Assembly: GCA_002428995.1 (NCBI GenBank)
Contig: DIYJ01000005.1
Span: forward strand, 406,474-470,473
From: Flavobacteriales bacterium UBA6057
Lineage (GTDB): Bacteria > Bacteroidota > Bacteroidia > Flavobacteriales_G > Salibacteraceae
Direction: 5' to 3'
DNA length: 64,000 bases
The notes beneath the pieces were generated by a model, which worked only from the letters and a program-made list of their open reading frames with translations, did not search any database and was not told the DNA's origin. A program made the position numbers and the translations under genes. Shown here piece by piece: positions 8,029 through 15,376 of this stretch. Numbering within the stretch: position 1 is the stretch's first letter; each line of letters starts with the position of its first letter.

Positions 8029-10907
8029 AGTCTCAGGTCTTTGTAGATCATGATCTTTTTGGCGCGCATTCCCGGAGCCAGGAACAAACTTAGCTCCCTG
8101 GCTTGCTCTACGTGCCATTGATAGAGGTTGGTCAATCGCAAGGTGTATCCCTGCGTGCCGTTGGCCACTTCAAAAGTAAAACCACCCAGGGTTGTGTCTC
8201 GTCCAACGATTTCTGCTGCCGCCTGCCGCACCTCGTCCCCGTTCTCTATTTCGATGCTCAAGAACAGGTGTGATTCATCCGCCACATCCGCCAGGCTGAT
8301 CACAGTAGGTGAGTCAATGCCAACAAGGTCAACGGTTTTGATCAACTCCATATCCTGCCACTGCTCCTTCTCCAAAAAGTCATAGATGTATCCTGCAGCC
8401 TTTTTATAGTCATAGGTTTTGGGAAGTCCTGCAATGGTGTCCTCCACCCTGTCCTTCCATTGAAACGACTGCTGTTTTGCGGTCCAGATGCTGCGCTTAT
8501 TGATGACAGAAAAGGGCTGATAGTGCTTAAAGATGTATTCGGCAATCAGGTAATGACGCATGACATTGGGCAGGTAATCCAGCGCATCCGCTCCATTGGG
8601 AGGATAATGGGAATAGACCGCTACCGGCACCTGCTGAGGGTTCATTCGGGCGATGTGCCCAAGCTGGAGAAAGTCGTCTACCGTGTTTTGCAGATTCTGA
8701 CAGAAGTAAGCGGGCACTCTACGCTGGCAATAATTATAGAGCATGGGAGTGTTCGAGAAGTCTAGAAAGGTCTGCTCTTCAGACAGATTCTGATCTAAAA
8801 ATTGCCTGAAGGCGTTGTGATTTCGTTCATTAAAATCTTTGTCAGGTACGATTCTACCCTCATAGTTTGCAGCTGTCAGCCCCATGTCCAGGCCGATGAC
8901 CGAAGGCCGCGAGAGGTATGCAGTCGTCATAGCATCACCCGTTGGAATGCGGAAATACTTGAGCCCTATGAACAGGAAGAAACACAGGCAGATGAGGCTC
9001 ATGAACCGGCCGGAAGGAGTTACGGAGCCTACAAAATAGAGCAACAACAGCGCGCTCGCTAAAAAGAAGGTAGAGGCCACAAACATCTCGGAACCCTCCG
9101 CAAAGCTGTGCCTTGCCAACCCACGCTGGAAGTTCATCAAGGTGATGAGAAACAGAAAAAGTGAAGACAACAGCGTGAAGCGTTGACGCTCAGAGAGGAA
9201 CTGATGGCGTACCCACAGCAGGCGTGCAATAAGCATACTCGCCAAGGCTGCGACTGCGGGCATCAACACGTGGTAGTTGTAGATCTGCTGATTGGTGCCT
9301 CCGGCAATGATCGGATATCCGTGTGCTTGCTGCGCCTTGGCATAATGAACCGCACTTTGAAGGTTGGTGATGAACTGCTCCGGAGACCGGAGGATCATCG
9401 CGATGATGACAGCCACTCCAAAACCTGCTGCGCTGATGAGCGTGGCAACTCCAAGAGACTTCCAGTTAGGCGCTCTGCGCTGCGTAATGAAAAGGACAGG
9501 GAGAAAAGCCATGGAGGCCATGATGGCCGCAGAACCGGTATCCAGGCGCCAAAACATAAGCCCGGCCATAGCGAGGATCACAAAAAGGTAGCTCAGTGTA
9601 CTCTGGTGTTGGATGGCGTGACGCATGGTAAAGAGCACAATGACACCGTAGAAGAGATGGATAGAAAAAACAACGTGAGTGAACGGGAACACCAAAAGGA
9701 ACAACACCGCCAATGCACTGCTCCCAATCACATCCCTCAGAAAGCGCCAAGCCAGAAAGTAAAACCCAAGGGTATAAATGAATCCGTAAACCGTGAAGTC
9801 TAGGTTGGCTTTGTAACCATTCAACAAGCTGTAAATGATGCCTGTGACTTGTTCAGACAATACGTGAGAAGACATGAAGTCCAACAAGGGAATCTCAGCA
9901 AATGCAAAAATCCGCATGATGGCATTCGCAGGGTTGGCGAGTTCAAACAGCTCGGTATCCTGGTGCTTGAGCGGATCATAGACCACCATGAGCAGGAAGG
10001 CGAGCATGCCGACAACTGCATAAAACCGACTCACCGACTGGAGTTTAAACGTTCGCTTTTCTCGGAAAGCGAAGTGCCTGATCACTGGAATGGCGATCAC
10101 AGCGACAACAACGAGCAGATACAGTAACTGGTGTGGTAAAACGAGATCGGCACGTTCACGAACAATAAAAACCAGCTCAGTAACTCCAAGCAGCAGGACA
10201 GGCGCTGCAACGATCGGTTTTGCCAAACCCAGCACATAGCTCCAACGAAACGCGGTAGCACGCTGGATGAAAAAAAGCGCCACGATAAAAAGGGCTTCAA
10301 ACAGCAGGAATAAGCGGATGCCGTGGTTGGTGATCTTAAAGCCTGTATTGAAGAGGAAAAAACAAGTGGTCAACGCTGACAGAGCCAGGAAAATGGTCGC
10401 TGAAATGAAACTATCATGTCGCAGCACACGGAGGTGCCGAAACCTCGCAGCCAAACCGGCTAGAACCAACAACAACAGCATCAGGAGCATGGCAAGGTCA
10501 AAGCCCTTTTGTGCCTTAATCCCATAGATCTCACCACAAACCAGCAACGAACCAGCCACTGAGATCACCGCCACACTTGTGAGATGGTTGTTCTTCAAAC
10601 GCAAGTAGTGTGCAGCGCGATCCAGAAGAATGTAGAGCACGGCAGACAATCCCAGGCCAGTGGCCAATACCTTAAAAAACAATCCTACCCGCGCGTTGAT
10701 GTTTACTCCTTCGAGTGTTGCCTGACTCACGTAGAGCGTGTCGAGTCCGGTAAGTCCAAAATCATAGGAAGCAAACCACCACTCTAGCAGATAGAGCGTG
10801 GCAAACAAAACAATGAGCGCCCGATTTTTGCTGAAGGTGATGGAGCTCAAAAGATGAGGAAGTGGTTGAAGTTTGTGCTTTGATCTGGGAAAAAGACCAT
10901 CAGACAA
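8025..10907 (-). CDS. Giant polytopic membrane protein, GT-C/YfhO-like
   Basis: A 960-residue protein: a cytosolic N-terminal tail, about 17-19 hydrophobic segments over the first 670 residues, then a soluble C-terminal domain of about 280 residues (from AYLSRPSVIGLDMG). The layout, with loops bearing acidic and Tyr residues (LLNGYKANLDFTVYGF), resembles large membrane glycosyltransferases of the GT-C fold, but no motif proves catalysis. The downstream GT9 gene overlaps its stop by 4 bases, so the two are translationally coupled and probably act on the same envelope glycan. A transporter or scaffold role cannot be excluded. Confidence 0.65.
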   Translation of the reverse strand: MSDGLFPRSKHKLQPLPHLLSSITFSKNRALIVLFATLYLLEWWFASYDFGLTGLDTLYVSQATLEGVNINARVGLFFKVLATGLGLSAVLYILLDRAAHYLRLKNNHLTSVAVISVAGSLLVCGEIYGIKAQKGFDLAMLLMLLLLVLAGLAARFRHLRVLRHDSFISATIFLALSALTTCFFLFNTGFKITNHGIRLFLLFEALFIVALFFIQRATAFRWSYVLGLAKPIVAAPVLLLGVTELVFIVRERADLVLPHQLLYLLVVVAVIAIPVIRHFAFREKRTFKLQSVSRFYAVVGMLAFLLMVVYDPLKHQDTELFELANPANAIMRIFAFAEIPLLDFMSSHVLSEQVTGIIYSLLNGYKANLDFTVYGFIYTLGFYFLAWRFLRDVIGSSALAVLFLLVFPFTHVVFSIHLFYGVIVLFTMRHAIQHQSTLSYLFVILAMAGLMFWRLDTGSAAIMASMAFLPVLFITQRRAPNWKSLGVATLISAAGFGVAVIIAMILRSPEQFITNLQSAVHYAKAQQAHGYPIIAGGTNQQIYNYHVLMPAVAALASMLIARLLWVRHQFLSERQRFTLLSSLFLFLITLMNFQRGLARHSFAEGSEMFVASTFFLASALLLLYFVGSVTPSGRFMSLICLCFFLFIGLKYFRIPTGDAMTTAYLSRPSVIGLDMGLTAANYEGRIVPDKDFNERNHNAFRQFLDQNLSEEQTFLDFSNTPMLYNYCQRRVPAYFCQNLQNTVDDFLQLGHIARMNPQQVPVAVYSHYPPNGADALDYLPNVMRHYLIAEYIFKHYQPFSVINKRSIWTAKQQSFQWKDRVEDTIAGLPKTYDYKKAAGYIYDFLEKEQWQDMELIKTVDLVGIDSPTVISLADVADESHLFLSIEIENGDEVRQAAAEIVGRDTTLGGFTFEVANGTQGYTLRLTNLYQWHVEQARELSLFLAPGMRAKKIMIYKDLRL

Positions 10908-10943
10908 ATATCGAACAAGGAACGGTACGCGCGAAGCTGAGAT

Positions 10944-11594
10944 TCAGAGGCTCGGCTTTTTTGACTTGTTGAAGCTGCGGATGAGATAGGAAAGCATGGG
11001 AGCCAGCAAAACGGTTGGCCAGAGCCACTGCACCAGACCGGGGAGAAAAGTAAGCGTAGTCGCTGAAAACGCAGTGATGGTGGCTATGAGCGCACCACCC
11101 ATAGAGCCTTGATGCACCCTGAACCACTTCGGGTCCCCAGACTTCAGTTTTCTCAGATCCTTGCCTCCTTCAAAAGCCAGAAACATGGACAACCCTCCGA
11201 AGAAGATGTAGAGAATGGCAATCATGTTACCACTAAAAATGGCCATGCTTCCCCGACCCACGAGGTAGATTCCACACATCAAAACCGATGCTGCCGCCAC
11301 CCAGTCCAGACGATGAACCTGCGCTCCCTTGAGAAACCTAAGTGCGCGAACGCCTCTCAGCGCGCTGTAAAACGAAAGAAAGGCAAGGCAAAAGAGGAAC
11401 TCTATTCCAGCCCGAAGGGCCAATACAACCGCAGTCACAAAAACGACAATCATACTGTAGAAAAACACCTTGCCCAAAGGGCGATGAAGATTCGTCTTGC
11501 GAGACAAAACCAGGGCAAGCAAACCACTGGTGAGTGCAAAACCGCCACAAACAATGTGAATCCAGCGAGTCGTTTCAAAAAGCAATTCCAACAT
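10944..11594 (-). CDS. Small polytopic membrane protein (DUF2306-like)
   Basis: A 216-residue protein of about seven membrane helices beginning MLELLFETTRWIHIVCGGFA. A His in helix 1 (RWIHIVCGG), HRPLGKVFFY after helix 2 and VHQGSMGGALIAT near the end resemble the DUF2306-type membrane proteins with conserved His. The frame continues 31 codons upstream, but ATG 11594 begins the first helix and lies 21 bases behind a perfect promoter box, so I use it. Function unknown. Confidence 0.7.
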   Translation of the reverse strand: MLELLFETTRWIHIVCGGFALTSGLLALVLSRKTNLHRPLGKVFFYSMIVVFVTAVVLALRAGIEFLFCLAFLSFYSALRGVRALRFLKGAQVHRLDWVAAASVLMCGIYLVGRGSMAIFSGNMIAILYIFFGGLSMFLAFEGGKDLRKLKSGDPKWFRVHQGSMGGALIATITAFSATTLTFLPGLVQWLWPTVLLAPMLSYLIRSFNKSKKPSL

Positions 11595-11615
11595 AGTCTT
11601 CGATTTTGGTGGAAG

Positions 11616-11623
11616 CAAACCTA
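11616..11623 (-). promoter_or_regulatory. Promoter -7 box for the DUF2306-like gene
   Basis: On the minus strand this reads TAGGTTTG, an exact TAnnTTTG box, 21 bases before the chosen ATG. A TTG (11640-11642, minus strand) lies 16 bases upstream of it, slightly short for the -33 element. Confidence 0.55.
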
Positions 11624-11734
11624 TAAGAGTGACCGTACGCAACACTCCGGAAAGGGAGTAGCAGCAAGCCATAGGGACGAAATGCATAACCCAGGGCCGA
11701 ACAGAACAGCTCTGGGATGAACGGAACAGACCTC

Positions 11735-12613
11735 TTAAGTCCTGGACGCGTTGATCAATTGCTTGAACTCATTTCCCTTAGAGCGAGCTACTGGCAGCTC
11801 CTCACCGATCGCCTGTAGTTGTAATCGATAGCCTTGTGAGTTACCGGTCACATGCTCCACGCGCTCCAGATTAACGATGCATGTGCGATGGCAACGAAAG
11901 AGTAAATCATGATCGCTCAGCTGCGCCTCGATGCTGCTGAGGGTTGATCTGAGCAATTTCTTCTGCACCTGCCCTTCCATCATGATGTAGACTTCCACAT
12001 AATTCCCGGCAGCCCTTGCACACACAAAATCGGTGGTCTGAAAATCGATTTCCTCGCCCTCGTTTTCGCCTTTCAAGGTGCTCGTTCCTGCCAACAACTC
12101 AGCATTGGCCTGAGAGTGATCCAGATGATCATTCAGCGCATTGGCTTCCGCAAGACTGGTGCGCAACATCCGCGCATGGTTGATGAGCAGGAGAAAAGCA
12201 TAAGGAAAGAACCCCACCAAAACAGTTGCGCCCAACATTCTCCAGTAGCCATACACACCATCGATGTGAAACTTGTAAATCAGGTAGGCATAGTTGGCGC
12301 TACCAACCAGCCAGAAATTAAACGCTCCCCACAAGAGCTCCTTCCCCAAGGTCCAGCGAGTTTCACAAAACACTCCCGGGAAGATTCGAGGTAGCGATGC
12401 TGCAGCAATGATTACCCCAAACGTGACCGCACCAAACGAAAGACTGATGATGAACACCGCTGCCCTTTGTCCTCCGTGTAAACCAAACGGCTGGAAAAAG
12501 AAGAGAAAGAAGGCGACAAAAAACCCAAAGATGCCCGCGGTCGTGAGCGATTTGCGCCAGTCATCGCGGCCGGGATAGGGCTGTTGGAAGTATGAGCGAA
12601 AACGATCGAACAC
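11735..12613 (-). CDS. Membrane-anchored LytTR transcription regulator
   Basis: The 292-residue protein has four predicted membrane helices (about residues 25-150, beginning AGIFGFFVAFFLFFFQPFG), a short coiled linker, and a C-terminal LytTR DNA-binding domain (VCARAAGNYVEVYIM; LLRSTLSSIEAQL; FRCHRTCIVNLERVEHV; LPVARSKGNEFK). There is no receiver domain, so it appears to be a one-component membrane regulator sensing something in or near the membrane. The start codon is GTG. It follows the KDO operon by 28 bases on the same strand; a near-match box (TAAATTCG, minus strand 12618-12625) lies just before it, so it may also be transcribed alone. Confidence 0.85.
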   Translation of the reverse strand: MFDRFRSYFQQPYPGRDDWRKSLTTAGIFGFFVAFFLFFFQPFGLHGGQRAAVFIISLSFGAVTFGVIIAAASLPRIFPGVFCETRWTLGKELLWGAFNFWLVGSANYAYLIYKFHIDGVYGYWRMLGATVLVGFFPYAFLLLINHARMLRTSLAEANALNDHLDHSQANAELLAGTSTLKGENEGEEIDFQTTDFVCARAAGNYVEVYIMMEGQVQKKLLRSTLSSIEAQLSDHDLLFRCHRTCIVNLERVEHVTGNSQGYRLQLQAIGEELPVARSKGNEFKQLINASRT

Positions 12614-12641
12614 CCTGCGAATTTAGCAGAGCGAACGCAGC

Positions 12642-13325
12642 CTATTGAGCGTCAAAGGTTCTGGACGATGTTTCAATGGCCTGCCGCTGCAACCAATACT
12701 GCTGGTACTCTGCAGAAATAGCCATTCGATCATCTGTGACCATCTCAAATGAATTGGCCAAACCGAGCATCATCTCCACGCTCTCACGGATAGCTCCATT
12801 GCCACCCTGAGTTCCTGTGTAATAGTCAACCAATCCCCGCGCTCTTGCATAATAGTGCGTGAGAGGCGAACCATCCCGATGCACCATGATGCGCAAGCCT
12901 ACCATCTCGGCCACTGAAAAATCCAGAATATCATCGAAGAAGAAACAGATTTCGGAGGGTTCCAAATCGTAGGTAGCACACAGCTCGTTGAGCGCATGAC
13001 GCTTATTACGGAATTTGCAAAAGGCCATGTGGAAGTGCTCGCGTGAAGCAAAATACTTGGCTGTTGGGTTGTCAGCCCCGGTGATGATCGCAGATATCGG
13101 TAACCTGTAATGATCTTTCTTCCACAGGAAATAGCGGAAGAGGTTGATCGCCATCGAATCGGATTCTACGAAGTTGCTCGGAGCATTTTCGCCCTTCAGA
13201 CCAAGGTTGAACACACCATCCCAATCGAAGATGACGGCCCGCACCTTTTCGAGCTTCTTTAGCAGCTCATCAGGCGGTGTAACAAATTCACCGCCTATGG
13301 CTTCAAATGCTTTGACTACATCCAT
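12642..13325 (-). CDS. kdsC: KdsC-like HAD phosphatase (KDO-8-phosphate phosphatase family)
   Basis: A 227-residue HAD-superfamily protein. Motif I is FDWDGVFN (nucleophile Asp and acid/base Asp), motif II the Thr of AIITGADN, motif III the basic FRNKRHAL segment, and motif IV FFFDDILDF, the arrangement of the cap-less KdsC/YrbI type that removes phosphate from KDO-8-phosphate. It is longer than the usual 170-190 residues, with an N-terminal 25-residue extension and a C-terminal helix. It sits 6 bases after the aldolase-CBS gene in the kdsA operon, which supports the KDO role. A related sugar-phosphate substrate remains possible. Confidence 0.75.
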   Translation of the reverse strand: MDVVKAFEAIGGEFVTPPDELLKKLEKVRAVIFDWDGVFNLGLKGENAPSNFVESDSMAINLFRYFLWKKDHYRLPISAIITGADNPTAKYFASREHFHMAFCKFRNKRHALNELCATYDLEPSEICFFFDDILDFSVAEMVGLRIMVHRDGSPLTHYYARARGLVDYYTGTQGGNGAIRESVEMMLGLANSFEMVTDDRMAISAEYQQYWLQRQAIETSSRTFDAQ

Positions 13326-13331
13326 GCCCGA

Positions 13332-14348
13332 TCAGAGACTTGGACTCAGAAGGTCCTGGATATCGATCATGCCGATAGGCTTTCCACCTTCCATCACAGC
13401 GAGCGTGTCCACGCGATGCTCCTTGAAAAGCTTGGAAGCATCCGCCAACAGGGCTTGCGCTTCAATGGTCTTAGGAGTTCCATAGCTCAGCTCGTTCAGT
13501 TTTTTATGAACGTCCATTTGCCCGCTGGATTCCATCCTGCGCACATCACCATCGGTGAAGACTCCAGTAAGGCTTCCAGATGCATCCACCACGGTCACGG
13601 CACCCAACTTTGATTTGCTCATCACTACCAAAGCATCGGCAATGGTCTTGTCAGAAGAAATGATCGCATCCACCGGACGCATTCCTTCCTTCACGGTAAT
13701 GGTCATCAATCTGGTGTGCTCAAAGAATTGCTGCGTTCCAATATCTGTGAAGTGGTTTTGGAACAACTGCTTGATCACCTTCCATGGAATGGTGCAGGTG
13801 TGCACTCCAAGGTTCAGCGCATTGCGAACATGCTCAGGATGACGAACGGAGGAGAACATGATTTTAGAATCATAACCGTAGTAATTCACTGCATCAATAC
13901 ACTGCTGCACGAGGCCAAGCGCATCGTATCCCTGATCCTGAAGGCGACCTACAAGCGGGCATACATACGTAGCACCTGCACTGAAAGCCATGTAAGCTTG
14001 CTGCACAGAATAGACAAGGTGCAGATTCACCATGTGTCCCTCAGACCGCAACTGGTTGCACGCACGAGCGCCTTCCATTGAAATGGGAATCTTGAACACG
14101 GTCTTGCTGGAATCCAACCCAAGATCGAGCAGGCGATGTGCTTCGTCTACAATTTCGCTACTCTTCTCCCCCAGCGCCTCAATTTGAAGCACAGGAACCA
14201 TGTTGGAAAGCTTCATGATCGTTCCATCAATGTCCGTAATGCCATCGCGGTGCATGAAGGTTGGAGTCGTGGTCAGGCCAGTAATGAAACCGAGGTTCAT
14301 AGCATCCTCAATCTCCTGAATATTGGCGCTGTCTAGGTAAAATTCCAT
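13332..14348 (-). CDS. Transaldolase/fructose-6-phosphate-aldolase-like enzyme fused to a CBS pair
   Basis: Residues 1 to about 215 are a class I aldolase of the FSA/transaldolase family: start MEFYLDSANIQEIEDAM with the catalytic Asp6, and the Schiff-base Lys86 in TVFKIPISMEGARA. Compared with E. coli FSA several active-site residues differ: Asn28 is Thr (GLTTTP), Thr109 is His110 and Ala129 is Cys130. Residues about 222-338 are two CBS domains; the first has LTGVFTDGDVRRM and the second ends IGMIDIQDLL, closely resembling the CBS pair of arabinose-5-phosphate isomerase KdsD. It lies 2 bases after kdsA and 6 bases before the KdsC-like gene. The position suggests a role in supplying or controlling the arabinose-5-phosphate branch; the reaction is not known. 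Confidence 0.85.
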   Translation of the reverse strand: MEFYLDSANIQEIEDAMNLGFITGLTTTPTFMHRDGITDIDGTIMKLSNMVPVLQIEALGEKSSEIVDEAHRLLDLGLDSSKTVFKIPISMEGARACNQLRSEGHMVNLHLVYSVQQAYMAFSAGATYVCPLVGRLQDQGYDALGLVQQCIDAVNYYGYDSKIMFSSVRHPEHVRNALNLGVHTCTIPWKVIKQLFQNHFTDIGTQQFFEHTRLMTITVKEGMRPVDAIISSDKTIADALVVMSKSKLGAVTVVDASGSLTGVFTDGDVRRMESSGQMDVHKKLNELSYGTPKTIEAQALLADASKLFKEHRVDTLAVMEGGKPIGMIDIQDLLSPSL

Positions 14349-14350
14349 GG

Positions 14351-15187
14351 TTATTCGTTTCTGTATTTACGTTCTATGTTGTGAAGTTCAATCAATGGTT
14401 CAAGGAAGTGCTGTAAGTCATCCACACAAAGCTGGCTGGCTGCATCACAGAGCGCCTTGGAAGGATCGGGATGCGTTTCTACAAACAGTCCATCCACTCC
14501 TGAGGCCACACCAGCGCGGGCTAGCACATTGAGGTATTGCTTGGCTCCTCCTTTGGGGTCTGCACTTGGTATTCCGTATTTGCGAATGCTATGGGTCACA
14601 TCAAAAACGACTGGGTAGCCCGTTTCTGCCATGTGGTAGAACGATCGCGGATCGACCACCATATCGTTGTAGCCAAACGTGTAGCCTCGTTCGGTAAGGA
14701 TCACCTGATGATTGCCAGTGCTCTCAATCTTGGCAACGGGCTTTGCCATGTTTTCTGGCGCCAGGAATTGACCGTGCTTCAGGTTCACCACCTTACCCGT
14801 TTTGGCGGCAGCTACCACCAAGGTCGTTTGCATGCACAGGTAGGCTGGAATCTGAATGATATCCAATACTTCACCTGCTGCCTCTACCTGCGAAGGAAAA
14901 TGCACATCAGAGAGAATGGAAAACCCATAGTCTTCCTTGATCTTCTGAAGCATCTTCAATCCTTCGTCCAGACCAGGGCCCTGATAGTAATCCACACTGC
15001 TCCTGTTGTCCTTCATAAAGGAGGACTTATAGATGATCGGGATGTTCAAGGCTTCTGAAACGCGCTTCAGCTTTTCGGCCGTTTGCGTCATGATGGCTTC
15101 ATCTTCAATCACACATGGACCTGAGATGAGAAAGAGTCCCTCAGCCCCGCATTCTATATCACCAACACGTACCTTCTTTTGGCTCAT
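14351..15187 (-). CDS. kdsA: 3-deoxy-8-phosphooctulonate synthase (KdsA)
   Basis: KdsA condenses phosphoenolpyruvate with D-arabinose-5-phosphate to KDO-8-phosphate, the committed step to the KDO of lipopolysaccharide. The 278-residue protein has the usual length and motifs: FLISGPCVIEDE, YKSSFMKDNRSS, SILSDVH, LKHGQFLAPENM, the substrate loop DVTHSIRKYG and GLFVETHPDPSKALCD. A perfect promoter box lies in front of it, and the aldolase-CBS and phosphatase genes follow with almost no spacing, giving one operon. Confidence 0.96.
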   Translation of the reverse strand: MSQKKVRVGDIECGAEGLFLISGPCVIEDEAIMTQTAEKLKRVSEALNIPIIYKSSFMKDNRSSVDYYQGPGLDEGLKMLQKIKEDYGFSILSDVHFPSQVEAAGEVLDIIQIPAYLCMQTTLVVAAAKTGKVVNLKHGQFLAPENMAKPVAKIESTGNHQVILTERGYTFGYNDMVVDPRSFYHMAETGYPVVFDVTHSIRKYGIPSADPKGGAKQYLNVLARAGVASGVDGLFVETHPDPSKALCDAASQLCVDDLQHFLEPLIELHNIERKYRNE

Positions 15188-15203
15188 GCAATCAATTTGC
15201 GAG

Positions 15204-15211
15204 CAAATGTA
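15204..15211 (-). promoter_or_regulatory. Promoter -7 box of the kdsA operon
   Basis: On the minus strand this reads TACATTTG, an exact TAnnTTTG match, 16 bases upstream of the kdsA ATG. No clear TTG at -33; the 8-bp repeat array begins further upstream. Confidence 0.6.
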
Positions 15212-15262
15212 GAGGAAGGGTTAGAATGACGATGACGGATTGAATAATTAGATCAGTTGACC

Positions 15263-15376
15263 AGACGATTAGATAATTAGGTAATCAGATCATTGGAACA
15301 AAACGCGAGTCATTCAGCACCAGCAATCAACCCATCCATCATCTAATCATCTGATCGTCTGATTATCTAATCATCT
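15263..15376. repeat. 8-bp-period repeats in inverted arrangement
   Basis: Four consecutive octamers at 15263-15294 (AGACGATT, AGATAATT, AGGTAATC, AGATCATT) face five octamers in the opposite orientation at 15337-15376 (on the minus strand AGATGATT, AGATAATC, AGACGATC, AGATGATT, AGATGATG). The two blocks can fold on each other. The right block runs into the stop codon of the prolyl oligopeptidase gene. The same octamer family recurs at 32793-32864. Confidence 0.8.

Noticed and set aside
8029..8118. N-terminal extension of the GT9 gene
   Set aside because: It overlaps the upstream gene in another frame; the TTG at 8028 gives a normal coupled start.
9183..9803. Plus-strand open frame inside the large membrane protein gene
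   Set aside because: Antisense shadow with charged low-complexity composition; the minus frame encodes a continuous 960-residue membrane protein.
15263..15376. CRISPR-like array
   Set aside because: The 8-bp units follow each other without spacers, and no cas gene is near.
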